Below are positions 52,776-61,556 of a stretch of DNA of 64,000 nt, piece after piece (within the stretch, counting starts at the first letter, position 1; each line of letters begins with the position of its first letter). Below the pieces are notes generated by a model that was given only the letters and a program-made list of their open reading frames with translations, did not search any database and was not told the origin of the DNA. Source of the DNA: Natrinema sp. SYSU A 869 (GTDB lineage Archaea; Halobacteriota; Halobacteria; Halobacteriales; Natrialbaceae); contig NZ_CP082249.1 in assembly GCF_019879105.1 (NCBI RefSeq), positions 124,001 to 188,000 on the forward strand, read 5' to 3'. The position numbers were made by a program, and so were the translations under genes.

Positions 52776-53734
52776 GTCACGACGAATCTACCGACCCCGA
52801 ACACGCCGCTGACCGCCTCGAGTCGCTCGAAGAGCAGCCCGCTGCTGCGTCGACCGACACCCCAGATATCGACGAGGGTCGGTATCTCTACTGTATCGTG
52901 CGGGCCGACGAAGATGCCGCCCTCGAGATCACCGGCGTCGACGACGAATCGGTCTCGGTCATCGCCGAAGACGGGATCGGAGCCGTCGTCCACGCCTGTG
53001 AGGGGATCTACGACTCGGGGAATCTCGCACAGATCAGGCGCTGGCTCGTCCGCCACCAGACGGTCGTCGACGAGGCCGGTCAGGTGTTCGGGACGCCGAT
53101 TCCGTTCCAGTTTGATACAATTCTTCGGGGCGACGATGCGGGCGTCCGCGAATGGCTCCGCACAGAATCGGACATCCTCGAGCGGGCGCTGTCCGGACTC
53201 GCAGGTCACTGGGAGTACCGGGTCGAAGTCGTCGAAATCGATCCCATCAGCGACGAGTCGTTGATCGAGCGCGACGATCGACTGCGTGAGCTCAACGAGC
53301 AGATCGGCGATTCCACAGAGGGAACGGCGTTCCTACTCGAGAAGCAGTTCGACCAGCGGCTCATGGAACTCCGGGCCGCCCGACGGGAGTCGCTGACCGC
53401 CGACCTCGAGGAGCGGCTGGCAGCCGAAGCGCGGGAAGTCCACGCACTCGAGCGGTCGCCGAACGCAACGCTCTCCGATGACGTGGCCGGTAGTGGTGCC
53501 GGTACAGGCGCTGACTCGGACGACGGCGAGACTCTCTGCCGGCTCACGCTGTTGGCTCACGAGGACGACGAGGGAGCGATCGGATCGATACTCGACGACG
53601 TCGCAGCGAACGAGGGGCTCGAGGTCAGGTTCACCGGACCGTGGCCACCGTACACGTTCGCACCGGAGCTCGGCGGTGGCGGCGACGGTGACGGGACCTC
53701 TGCTGCGAGCGATCACGCGAACCCACAGCCATGA
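52772..53734 (+). CDS. gvpL: Gas vesicle protein GvpL (GvpF/L family)
   Basis: The 320-residue GvpF/L protein begins with an acidic region, then [47 protein letters not shown] and [22 protein letters not shown]. It ends [20 protein letters not shown], the family C-terminal signature. Length is close to haloarchaeal GvpL. It overlaps gvpM by four bases (ATGA). Confidence 0.95.
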   Translation: MSHDESTDPEHAADRLESLEEQPAAASTDTPDIDEGRYLYCIVRADEDAALEITGVDDESVSVIAEDGIGAVVHACEGIYDSGNLAQIRRWLVRHQTVVDEAGQVFGTPIPFQFDTILRGDDAGVREWLRTESDILERALSGLAGHWEYRVEVVEIDPISDESLIERDDRLRELNEQIGDSTEGTAFLLEKQFDQRLMELRAARRESLTADLEERLAAEAREVHALERSPNATLSDDVAGSGAGTGADSDDGETLCRLTLLAHEDDEGAIGSILDDVAANEGLEVRFTGPWPPYTFAPELGGGGDGDGTSAASDHANPQP

Positions 53735-54060
53735 GACCGCGAAAGGACGACGATGCGTTCGTCGACGTGCTCGACGTACTGCTCAGGGACGGCGCGATCC
53801 TGCGTGCGGACGTGATCGTCTCGGTCGCAGAGATCCCGCTGGTCGGAATCAAGCTCACGGCGGCCATCGCGGGCATGGAGACGATGAACGAGTACGGGCT
53901 CTTCGAAGAGTGGGACGCCAGTCGACGGACGGCGGCCGTCGACCGCCGTCAGTACGACGAGCCGGATTCGGAGCGAGAACTCGAGGAACTGACGGAACTC
54001 GGAATCGGGAGTTCGCACGACGGTGCCGAAGATCAGGACGACCAGTCGGAAGGAGAATAA
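53731..54060 (+). CDS. gvpM: Gas vesicle protein GvpM (GvpA-related)
   Basis: The 109-residue protein has a GvpA-like core: AFVDVLDVLLRDGAILRADVIVSVAEIPLVGIKLTAAIAGMETMNEYGLFEEWD. An acidic tail follows. GvpM is a minor structural component that is essential in Halobacterium and prone to aggregation without GvpF/G/H. It closes the rightward operon. Confidence 0.93.
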   Translation: MRPRKDDDAFVDVLDVLLRDGAILRADVIVSVAEIPLVGIKLTAAIAGMETMNEYGLFEEWDASRRTAAVDRRQYDEPDSERELEELTELGIGSSHDGAEDQDDQSEGE

Positions 54061-54162
54061 CGGCGATATACGGGCATAGAGGGGGATGAGGCGCGAATTG
54101 TCGCTTCGGCCGGGACCGATCCGAACGGCGGACCGACTGCGCCCCCGGATGGGGGCTGCCAG

Positions 54163-54378
54163 TCAGGCGTACTTCGGGCGTTCCGTCGTGTGTTCGACGT
54201 CGCCGGTGACGGTCTCCTCGTCGCTGTCGTCGTCGTAGACGTACTGGCCAGTCCCGCCACAGAGGGTACACTCGTAGGTCTCGGAGATTTCGTTGATCAT
54301 CTCGCCGTCCTCGAAGTAGACGCGGCTCTGCGTGATCTGCAGGAACTGGGCGGTCTCGCAGTTAGTGCAGGTGATCAT
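54163..54378 (-). CDS. Zinc-ribbon-like small protein
   Basis: The 71-residue protein has two CxxC knuckles, CTNCETAQF and CTLCGGTGQYVY, separated by an acidic EISETYE strand. The CGGTG ribbon resembles the DnaJ-type zinc motif fragment. It is a probable zinc-binding protein of unknown role. It starts MITCTNCE and stands alone. Confidence 0.75.
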   Translation of the reverse strand: MITCTNCETAQFLQITQSRVYFEDGEMINEISETYECTLCGGTGQYVYDDDSDEETVTGDVEHTTERPKYA

Positions 54379-54721
54379 ACCCGTTCGATAGCCGTCACCG
54401 GTTGTAGTTATCCGGCTTGTAACCGAAAGGGACGACCGACTATCACGTTCTTACCCGGGTCGCAGCCGGCAACGCGGAGTCCAGCGGATGCGGCCGGTAG
54501 CCGCTGCCTCGCGAGCCGGACTGAACGCAAGTAACTACCCCATAATCACCGGGTAGAACCGGGATTGATGGCGGCAATCCGCGAACCGATTCGGCCGCCG
54601 AAAACTCGGCTTTCCCGATGAAATGAGTCAGTTACTGCGGTCCGTTCTCGGGTTCCGATAGCGTCACGATGCCCGATAGTGACCGGTGAACCGGCACCTG
54701 ATCGGTGATCAAATCCCGTGA
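54379..54721. other. Intergenic region without a recognised gene
   Basis: This stretch separates the zinc-ribbon gene and the Gfo/Idh/MocA gene, both leftward. I found no frame with coding bias and no convincing RNA motif. Weak inverted patches exist (ccggtgaaccgg near 54683) but are not clear signals. Confidence 0.4.
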
Positions 54722-55759
54722 TCAATCCTCTTCCTCGAGAGTGGCTGCCGAGAGATTGATGGCGATTCGATCACCCGTCCTCGCCGCCTCGTATGCTGCC
54801 TCGGTCAGCGCCGTTACCCGGAGCGCATCTCGAACCGTCGCTGGCGGTTCGGTTCCCTCCCTGATGCTCTCGAGGAAGGCATCGGCGCGGGATTTCTCGC
54901 CCCGGGGGTCGATATAGGGAGCGTACTCTCCGGCGTCGGAATCGATCTCGCGGACGTCTCGCGAGCCCCACTGCGTTCCCTCGAGGTAGACCGCACCCTC
55001 CGCGTCCCAGAGGTGGATGTGCTCGCGAACCGACGGCGCGTCGCCGTGGAAGGAGAACGTCCCACTCGCGCCGTTCGCAAACTCGACGTCGAGGTGGGCA
55101 CGGCGATCGACCCGTCGATCATCGTCGTGGAAGTCCATACTCGCGGCGACGGATTCGGGCTCGAGACCGGTCGTCCAGAGCACGCCGTCGAGGACGTGGC
55201 TCCCGGTATCGTACAGGAACCCGCCGCCCGACAGGTCGGGATCGAGCCGCCAAGTCCCCCGCGAATCATCGATCCATCCCTGCGTGATCGAGGCGGTCAG
55301 CCACGTCGGTTCGCGATCGGCAAACCGCTCGCGTGCGGTCCGGAACGCCGATTGGAGGTGACGCTGGTAGCCGACCATCACGGTCCGGTCGCTCCGCTCG
55401 GCCCGCTCCGCGAGGTCGCGCGCCCGCTCGAGGTCGGTCGTCAACGGCTTGTCGCAGTAGACGTGACAGCCCCGCTCGAGGGCGGCGATGACCTGCTCGT
55501 AGTGGAGGGTGTGAGGGGTTCCGATCAGGACCGCGTCGAGTGATGCGTCCGCGAGCATCGCCGAGTACTCGGCGTACTGACGGTCGTCGGGAACGTCGAA
55601 CTCTCGACCGACCTGCGAAAGTCGGTCTGCGTTGAGATCGCAGACCGCCCGGACGGTCGCGTCCGGGTGGCGGTGGAGTTGGCCGCCGACGGTCGTTCCA
55701 ATGTATCCGAGGCCGACGATACCGAACTGAACCGGGCGTTGCGAAGCGCCGTCGCTCAT
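54722..55759 (-). CDS. Gfo/Idh/MocA-family oxidoreductase
   Basis: The 345-residue enzyme has the Rossmann motif FGIVGLGYIGTTVGGQL and the EKP-like motif CDKPLTTDLERARDL (Lys in the conserved position). Its substrate domain has GGGFLYDTGSHVLDGVLW and a downstream AHLDVEFANGASGTFSFHG. The family oxidises sugars, inositols or related substrates with NAD(P). Neighbours do not reveal the substrate. The ATG at 55759 (MSDGASQ) is preferred over one nine codons upstream. Confidence 0.9.
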   Translation of the reverse strand: MSDGASQRPVQFGIVGLGYIGTTVGGQLHRHPDATVRAVCDLNADRLSQVGREFDVPDDRQYAEYSAMLADASLDAVLIGTPHTLHYEQVIAALERGCHVYCDKPLTTDLERARDLAERAERSDRTVMVGYQRHLQSAFRTARERFADREPTWLTASITQGWIDDSRGTWRLDPDLSGGGFLYDTGSHVLDGVLWTTGLEPESVAASMDFHDDDRRVDRRAHLDVEFANGASGTFSFHGDAPSVREHIHLWDAEGAVYLEGTQWGSRDVREIDSDAGEYAPYIDPRGEKSRADAFLESIREGTEPPATVRDALRVTALTEAAYEAARTGDRIAINLSAATLEEED

Positions 55760-55889
55760 ACGAGTCCGAACGGTCGCCAGCGCCATCCCTTTAGCGGTGT
55801 CGGAGACATGCTCCTGGTCGATTGTCTCGCCGTCGCAGCGTCTCCCGGAGCGCCGCTAGCGCTTTCCGTCTCCACCGGGAAGTGACTGT

Positions 55890-56135
55890 ATGGCAATCGA
55901 CATCACGATGTACGTCCTCGAGGGCTGCCCGTACTGTGAGGCCGTCACCGAGCGACTCGACGCGGAAGACATCGAGTACGAGCGCGAGGAGGTCCCCGCG
56001 CTGCACTCGGGTCGAGACGAGGTCAAGCGAGTGTCGGGACAGCGGGCCGTTCCCGTGCTCGTCGACGACGAGCGCGGCGTGACGATGGCGGAGTCCGAAA
56101 ACATTCTCGAGTACGTCGACCGGACGCTCGCCTGA
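55890..56135 (+). CDS. Glutaredoxin family protein
   Basis: The 81-residue protein has the CPYC active site (C13, C16) and the typical PALHSGRDEVKRVSGQRAVPVLVDDE segment with the cis-Pro loop (RAVPVL). A DERG...SENILEYV end follows. It reduces disulfides with small thiols; haloarchaea use gamma-glutamylcysteine rather than glutathione. Some homologues are called NrdH-like. Confidence 0.92.
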   Translation: MAIDITMYVLEGCPYCEAVTERLDAEDIEYEREEVPALHSGRDEVKRVSGQRAVPVLVDDERGVTMAESENILEYVDRTLA

Positions 56136-56569
56136 CGAACAGGATTCGAAGCGGTGGCGCGGACTCCGGACCGTAGCGGCGGTCTACGAGCGGAGTAGAC
56201 GCCACCTGCGGACGGTTCGGACCGGCTACCGGCGACCAAACGCCCGCATAACAATATCCGGGACTTGCATTAGCCGACCTGCGGGGAGGAAAGGCCCCGC
56301 CGGGTACGCGCTCGGCCCGATCGACGCGCTGACCAGCCGACTGTGTGCGTTCGTGCCCGGATCGCTCGACGTGGACTCGCCCCCGCCTCGAGTACGCTCA
56401 TGTCTCTCACGCCCAGGGCGGCTCCCGCCCCGCCCGGGTTTCGCGACACCGATACCGAACAGCGGCGGCCCAGGAATTTCGACGATTAGCTGGCCCGAAC
56501 GCGGGTCGCACCTAGTGGCTCGAGTCGGCAAAAAAAGCGCTGTCGATCGGTCGTCTCCGCAGGGCTAGT
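56136..56569. other. Gap between glutaredoxin and alcohol dehydrogenase genes
   Basis: The 434-bp gap has no gene I can support. A minus-strand frame (56226-56531) ends with LPAGRLMQVPDIVMRAFGRR but is Arg/Gly/Ser-rich and lacks haloarchaeal codon character. A gggg-aggaaagg-cccc stem occurs near 56284-56296. Confidence 0.35.
56530..56536 (-). terminator. T-run terminator after the alcohol dehydrogenase gene
   Basis: A run of seven A (seven T on the minus strand), flanked by gcaaaaaaagcgc, lies 34 bases after the stop of the leftward gene. Confidence 0.5.
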
Positions 56570-57631
56570 TCAGAACTCCGTGATGACCGGAATACCGACC
56601 GTCTCGTAGTCGTCCATCGAGGCGAGTGTCTCGGGTGCCTCCTCGAGCGAGAGGGTCTCGCCGATGATCTTGCTCGGCTCGAGCGTGCCCTGTGCGATCA
56701 GGTTGAACAGTTCCTCGTAGCGGACCAGTGGCATGCCGAAGGAGCCGTGGAAGTCGATCTCCTGCATCGTCATGACGTCGACGGGGAGCTCGATCTGGCC
56801 CGCCTCCTCGCCGGTCGTCAGCCCGACCTGGACGTGGCTTCCCTGCGTGCCGAGGCTGTTGACCGAGTTCTGGCAGGTCTCCGCGATCCCCAGCGCGTCG
56901 ATCGAGACGTCGGCACCGTCGCCGGTGATCTCCTGAACCGCTGCCGGAGCGCTATCGACCTCGGTGCTGTTGATCGTTTCGACGGCACCGAGCTCTTCGG
57001 CGCGCTCGAGTTTGCTGTCGAGGACGTCGATCGCGATCGGGTGTGCGCCGAGCGCCTGTGTGATGTGGATCGCCGAGAGTCCGACGCCGCCACAGCCGTG
57101 GACGGCGACCCAATCACCGGGTCGGAGGTTCGCGCGGTCGGCCAGTGCGTGGTAGGCCGTCATGAACCGGCAGCCCAGCCCGGCCATCTCAGCGAAGTCG
57201 ACTTCGTCGGGGAGTTTCACGCAGTTGAAATCGGCTTCCCGAACGGGAAAGGCCTCCGCGAACGCGCCCGGTGCGAACTCCGAGAGGCCGAGCGGAATGA
57301 CTGACTCGCAGTTGTTCGCTCGCCCCTCGCGGCAGTGAGAACAACTCCCGTCGCCGAGGTGGAAGGGGACCGCTACGCGGTCGCCTTCCTCGAGCGTCTC
57401 GACGTCGTCACCGACCGCCGAAACGATGCCCGCGGGCTCGTGGCCGAGGATTTGGCCTTCCGGAACCCCTGCACCGATCCAGCTCCAGTCTCCCTGCCAA
57501 GCGTGCCAATCGCTGCGACAGATGCCACACGCCTCGGTTTCGACGATGACCTGATCCGGTTTCGGCTCCGGGTAGTCGACGTCTGTGACCGAGAGCGGTT
57601 CTCCATGTTCTTCGAGTACGGCAGCTCGCAT
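56570..57631 (-). CDS. Zinc-dependent alcohol dehydrogenase
   Basis: The 353-residue medium-chain enzyme has the catalytic zinc set C38 in EACGICRSDWHAW, H64-E65 in LGHEPAG and a later Cys. A structural-zinc cluster follows (SCSHCREGRANNC), with the Rossmann motif VAVHGCGGVGLSAIHI. The active-site context is like other haloarchaeal ADHs acting on alcohols or sugars; the substrate is unknown. A TATA box lies just upstream. Confidence 0.94.
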   Translation of the reverse strand: MRAAVLEEHGEPLSVTDVDYPEPKPDQVIVETEACGICRSDWHAWQGDWSWIGAGVPEGQILGHEPAGIVSAVGDDVETLEEGDRVAVPFHLGDGSCSHCREGRANNCESVIPLGLSEFAPGAFAEAFPVREADFNCVKLPDEVDFAEMAGLGCRFMTAYHALADRANLRPGDWVAVHGCGGVGLSAIHITQALGAHPIAIDVLDSKLERAEELGAVETINSTEVDSAPAAVQEITGDGADVSIDALGIAETCQNSVNSLGTQGSHVQVGLTTGEEAGQIELPVDVMTMQEIDFHGSFGMPLVRYEELFNLIAQGTLEPSKIIGETLSLEEAPETLASMDDYETVGIPVITEF

Positions 57632-57647
57632 AATTTGATAATTAAAT

Positions 57648-57662
57648 GGAACATATAAAAAT
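57648..57662 (-). promoter_or_regulatory. TATA box of the alcohol dehydrogenase gene
   Basis: The minus strand reads ctatatttttatatg, about 25 bases (centre) before the ATG at 57631, in an AT-rich patch. It fits a leaderless transcript. Confidence 0.6.
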
Positions 57663-57733
57663 ATAGGCGGTTCGCCCCTCCTACTACCCCCTGATCGCGA
57701 GCAGCGACCGGGAGCGGTTTCGGTGCTGAGCCG

Positions 57734-58132
57734 CTATGTGATCAGTTCTGTACCGTCCGCCGAGAGCTCGACGGTCACGTCCTGACGAGTCTGATCGCTG
57801 ATCTGGTCGATATTCCGCGTCAGCACCTCGAGTACGTCCTCGGGCTCGGGGTAAACGAGCAGATTTCCGTCCCCATCTTCCATTACGAGTTGCGTATCCG
57901 CGAGGGTCACCTGCTCGTCCTCGATCCGTGCGACGATCGCGGGCAATGCTTCCGCACCGCCGACATCGCCTTCCTCGACTTTCGCAATGTACAGCGAGTC
58001 GAGCCCGATCAGGTCCTTGTACTCGCGGACGCGTTCCGCACATGCGACCATGTCCCTCGTGATCGCCGTCTTCCGTTCGTTTCCGTGCGTCCCCTCGTAG
58101 CAGTGTTTGCAGACCCTGAGTTCCATCCGCAT
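57734..58132 (-). CDS. Acidic protein with N-terminal CxxC, unknown function
   Basis: The 132-residue protein starts MRMELRVCKHCYEGTHGNERKTAITRDMVACAERVREYKDLIGLD, with a CKHC pair followed by a helix. It ends in a DVTVELSADGTELIT strand. It is probably a small metal-binding haloarchaeal protein. Start choice between ATG 58132 and 58126 is open. A TATA-like ttttataataac at 58193-58203 and an operator-like palindrome lie upstream. Confidence 0.6.
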   Translation of the reverse strand: MRMELRVCKHCYEGTHGNERKTAITRDMVACAERVREYKDLIGLDSLYIAKVEEGDVGGAEALPAIVARIEDEQVTLADTQLVMEDGDGNLLVYPEPEDVLEVLTRNIDQISDQTRQDVTVELSADGTELIT

Positions 58133-58178
58133 ATGACAAGAGTCAGCACGGGAGTGCAAGCAATTTTTGCAGGAAATT

Positions 58179-58191
58179 GAGATATTATCTC
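58179..58191 (-). promoter_or_regulatory. Operator-like palindrome gagata-t-tatctc
   Basis: A perfect 13-bp palindrome lies between the probable TATA (58193-58203) and the expected transcript start of the leftward gene. That is a common place for an archaeal repressor site. Confidence 0.4.
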
Positions 58192-58349
58192 GTTATTATA
58201 AAACCAACTGATAGTATTTGAGAGATCCATCGAACCGGTGTCGTCTTCGATCTATCCATTAGCACTATCAGTTTCGAGTCTGGAAATCCGCCGCTCGTCT
58301 CCGATTCCGGGGAACCGTTAAAGGTCGCTCGCGGCGTACATGCCAATTA

Positions 58350-60188
58350 ATGGCATGCGAGGAACCAGCGCGCCTCCTTCGGGTCGACCTCTCGACTCGG
58401 TCCGTGACCAGCGAACGGGTACCCGAGGCGTGGCTCGAGCGGTACGTCGGTGGGAAGGGACTCGGTGCGAGATACCTCTACGAGGAACTCGAGCCGGGAA
58501 CGGAGCCGCTCTCGGCCGACAACGTGCTCCTGTTCATGCTCGGCCCGGTCTCGGGGTTGATCCCCGGTGAGGCGCGGTACGCCGCGATCACCAAGTCGCC
58601 ACTGACCGGGGCCTTTCTCGACTCCTACGGCGGCGGCTCGTTCCCCCGCCGTCTCGCCGGGTCGCTCGGCAGCCACCTCGGCGTTCTCGTCACCGGAGTC
58701 GCCGACGAGCCCGTCGTTCTCGAGGTCGAGAACGGCGACGGCCGACTCGAGTCGGCCGACGATCACTGGGGAGCGGACGCGGCGACGACCTGCGAGGCGT
58801 TTTCGGATGCCGCCGTCGCCTGTATTGGCCCCGCGGGCGAACGCGGCGTGCGGTACGCGACCATCGCCTCTGATGGGGGCGACCACCACGCGGGACGGGG
58901 CGGTGCGGGAACGGTGATGGGAGCCAAGCGGCTCAAGGCGGTTGTCACTCGCGGCGAGCCACCGACCGGGCTCGACGACCTCCGCGAGCGCTATGAGACC
59001 GCCTTCGCCGAGAGCGATACCGGTCGCTGGCAGTCCGCGAGCGCCACTCTCGAGACGATCGACTTCGCAAACGCGGTCGGCGCGTTACCGACGCGGGGAT
59101 GGCAGGCAAGCCGGTTCGATGGGGCGAGCGAAATCGGTATCGAGGCGGCCCGCGAGTGCGCTCACGGACGCGAGCGTGAAGACGAACGCGTCCCTGGCGG
59201 CTTCCGCGTCGAGAGCGATGAGGGCGAGAGCGTCCCGCGCGGTGCGACGTCGATCGTCCTCGGGGCCGGGCTCGGGATCGACGATTTCGACGCCGTGGCC
59301 GCGCTCGGCGCGCTCTGCGATCGCCTCGCGATGGACGTCATCACCGCGGGCAACGCCGTCGCCTGGGCAGTCCGCGCGAGCCAGGAGGGGCTCCTCGAGC
59401 GCGACCTCTCCTTCGGCGACGACGAGGCCGCCCGAGCGCTGATCCGCGAAATCGCGGCCCGGGAGTCGCCGCTGGGCGATGCGCTCGCGGACGGGATTGA
59501 GGCGGCGGCCGCCGAGTTCGGCGGCACGGACCTGATCCCGACGGTCAAGGGGATGGACTGCTCGTCGTACGACCCTCGTGGTGCCGAGACGATGGCACTG
59601 GCCTACGCGACGAGCGACCGGGGTGCCTGCCATCGACGCGCGCGACCGGTCGAGTCCGAGGCCGTCGGCCGCGCCTGGCCCGACGATGAGGCCAGGATCG
59701 CGGCCGTCGTCGGCGAACAGAACCGTCGGGCCGTCCTCTGGAGCCTGATCGCCGACGACTTCCTCGAGGAGGTACTGACTGAGGATCTCGGTGCGGAGTG
59801 GCTCGCGGCGGTGGGCCGCGAGTACGACCGCGAAGCGCTCGCGACCGCCGGCGAGCGAATCTGGACGCTGGTTCGACTGTTCAACGTCCGCGAGGGGTTC
59901 GACCGAACCGACGACGCGCTCCCGGACGCGTTGCTCGAGTCCAGCGCAGCCGAGCCAAGCGAGTCGAACCCGGACGAGGGGCACGCGGGCGACGGTGATG
60001 CGCTCGAGGCCGAGCGGTTCCGATCGCTGCTCGAGCGCTACTACCGGTATCGAGGGTGGGACAGCGAGGGCCGACCAACGCGGGAGACGATCCAGCGACT
60101 TGATCTCGAGATCGCGGTCGACGACGCGACGCCCGTCCCCGAGTCAGATCGCGATCCAGCCCGCTCAGAGGTGAACGACGATGACTGA
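58350..60188 (+). CDS. Aldehyde:ferredoxin oxidoreductase family protein lacking Fe-S cysteines
   Basis: The 612-residue protein follows AFOR domain order: N-terminal RLLRVDLSTRSVTSERVPEAWLERYVGGKGLGARYLYEE, then AITKSPLTGAFLDSYGGGSFP, GRGGAGTVMGAKRLKAVV, and the late ATSDRGACHRRARP with DPRGAETMALAY. Normal members bind a tungsten-molybdopterin and a [4Fe-4S] cluster through CxxCxxxC plus a C-terminal Cys. Here that region reads AARECAHGREREDERVPGG, with one Cys only, and the late Cys is replaced (WSLIADDF). A non-redox or altered role is likely. Start is ATG 58350. Confidence 0.9.
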   Translation: MACEEPARLLRVDLSTRSVTSERVPEAWLERYVGGKGLGARYLYEELEPGTEPLSADNVLLFMLGPVSGLIPGEARYAAITKSPLTGAFLDSYGGGSFPRRLAGSLGSHLGVLVTGVADEPVVLEVENGDGRLESADDHWGADAATTCEAFSDAAVACIGPAGERGVRYATIASDGGDHHAGRGGAGTVMGAKRLKAVVTRGEPPTGLDDLRERYETAFAESDTGRWQSASATLETIDFANAVGALPTRGWQASRFDGASEIGIEAARECAHGREREDERVPGGFRVESDEGESVPRGATSIVLGAGLGIDDFDAVAALGALCDRLAMDVITAGNAVAWAVRASQEGLLERDLSFGDDEAARALIREIAARESPLGDALADGIEAAAAEFGGTDLIPTVKGMDCSSYDPRGAETMALAYATSDRGACHRRARPVESEAVGRAWPDDEARIAAVVGEQNRRAVLWSLIADDFLEEVLTEDLGAEWLAAVGREYDREALATAGERIWTLVRLFNVREGFDRTDDALPDALLESSAAEPSESNPDEGHAGDGDALEAERFRSLLERYYRYRGWDSEGRPTRETIQRLDLEIAVDDATPVPESDRDPARSEVNDDD

Positions 60189-60990
60189 CCGAATCGATCT
60201 GGACGACCTCGAGACCGACGTCGACGAGGGGAACGAGGGGGCCGTCGGCGATCCGGTCTGGCGCGATGATACTCACGGGGATCCGGAGACGGAACTCGAT
60301 TCGCCGCCGATGGGCTTTGGCTCTCCCAGCGACCAAGACCGAACGGGAGGAGAGGTGAACGGCGGTCACGAGACCGAGGCCGACGATTCCGACGCGGCGA
60401 GGGAGGGCTCGAGCCCCACCCGCGCTCCCACACCGCACGTTCCCAAGACGGGCGACAAAACCCCGGCAGGCATTCCAATGCGAGGCAGCGATACCGGGGG
60501 GACTGCGAGCGAAACGACCGGCGAGCCGTCCACCCGGACCGATTCACCGGAAACGCCGCGCCCGATGGGCTCTCGGACGGATTCGGGATCGCCCGCTGCG
60601 TCTGGCCCGCATGGGGGCGGGACGGACGACATGACGATGGCACTCACCTACAGGGCCGTGCGCCGCCTCGAGCACCCGCGACGGGTCTTCGGCGACGCCG
60701 GGGGCTGGGCCGACTGGATCGGTATCGTCGGCGACGTCCCCGCTCACGTCGTCCAGAAGTTCCAGCGAGAACACGGGATCGACGCCGACTTCTTTAACGG
60801 AACGGGGACGGGTCCCGGCGAGCGACTCGCCGAGATCGACCGGACATCGATGTTTCACGCGGATCGGATGGTCGTCGTGGGCATCGCGGGCGAGGACGAA
60901 CCGGTCGCCGACGCGGCCGACTGGGAGTTCGTGCCGCTCGAGACGGCGGCCGAGAAAGCAGCGTGGGAACTCGAGACGGAGCCGTCGTAA
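60181..60990 (+). CDS. DUF7124-type haloarchaeal protein
   Basis: The 269-residue protein overlaps the previous gene by eight bases. The first about 155 residues are acidic, Gly/Pro/Ser/Thr-rich and low complexity. The C-terminal domain (MTMALTYRAVRRLEHPRRVFGDAGGWADWIGIVGDVPAHVVQKFQREHGIDADFFNG and an ADWEFVPLETAAEKAAWELE end) matches the DUF7124 family as I recall it. Function is unknown; overlap implies co-translation with the AFOR-like protein. Confidence 0.7.
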   Translation: MTDRIDLDDLETDVDEGNEGAVGDPVWRDDTHGDPETELDSPPMGFGSPSDQDRTGGEVNGGHETEADDSDAAREGSSPTRAPTPHVPKTGDKTPAGIPMRGSDTGGTASETTGEPSTRTDSPETPRPMGSRTDSGSPAASGPHGGGTDDMTMALTYRAVRRLEHPRRVFGDAGGWADWIGIVGDVPAHVVQKFQREHGIDADFFNGTGTGPGERLAEIDRTSMFHADRMVVVGIAGEDEPVADAADWEFVPLETAAEKAAWELETEPS

Positions 60991-61102
60991 CCGGACCGCT
61001 GATTGCGACAGGTATCTCATTCCGTCGTCTCCGCATCCGTGATAGTCAGCGCTGGATAGTAGTTCGGGAAGCCATTTTACACTGCGTGTGGTTGTAACTC
61101 GC

Positions 61103-61360
61103 ATGGGAATCCGTACTGCGATCGAACACAACCCGCTGCTCGCGTTCGGCTTCCTGATCGCGGCCGGCTGGGTCGTTCTAGTCGGACTGCAGATCGTCAA
61201 TACGATGGGAAGCGTCACGGGCGGCAACTGGGTCGGACAGCACGGCCTCGGTGGTCTGATGGGACTCATCGTCTTGGCGATCTTCCTCGGCGTCGTAATC
61301 GCTGCCTTCGGGGCCCTCGGCGAACCCGAACCGGCACCCGACGAGTGGCCACCTGACTGA
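61103..61360 (+). CDS. Two-span membrane protein
   Basis: The 85-residue product has spans LLAFGFLIAAGWVVLVGLQIV and HGLGGLMGLIVLAIFLGVVIAAFGAL and an acidic, Pro-rich end. The ATG at 61103 is preferred over GTG at 61088. No family is recognised. Confidence 0.6.
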   Translation: MGIRTAIEHNPLLAFGFLIAAGWVVLVGLQIVNTMGSVTGGNWVGQHGLGGLMGLIVLAIFLGVVIAAFGALGEPEPAPDEWPPD

Positions 61361-61415
61361 TCGCCTGCGACCGCCGCCCGCTACTGACAACCGAGCAACC
61401 ACGACACTGACCACG

Positions 61416-61556
61416 ATGTATTACGAGTGCACTCGGTGTGGCCGCCTAGATCGATTCGGCCACCTCGAGCCCGACGAGGCGTATCGTCCCTGTGCCAGTT
61501 GCGAGAATCACACGCGCTGGGAACTGGCGTTCGACGGGGAGAGGATGTCGCCGTGA
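61416..61556 (+). CDS. Zinc-ribbon protein of 46 residues
   Basis: The short frame encodes two cysteine pairs (ECTRCGRL and PCASCENHTRW), so it probably folds around zinc. Third positions are GC-rich. Its stop overlaps the next gene's GTG (GTGA), a sign of translational coupling. Its role is unknown; it could be a rubredoxin-like or RNA-binding zinc ribbon. Confidence 0.65.
   Translation: MYYECTRCGRLDRFGHLEPDEAYRPCASCENHTRWELAFDGERMSP

Noticed and set aside
46200-54100. Defence island or novel immune system around the gas-vesicle region
   Set aside because: The genes are all recognisable as gvp or core genes; no nuclease, helicase or toxin-antitoxin pair is seen.
56270-56500. Possible RNase P RNA (gaggaaag motif)
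   Set aside because: The block reads gaggaaaggcc rather than the conserved CR I sequence and no CR V or other helices could be found.
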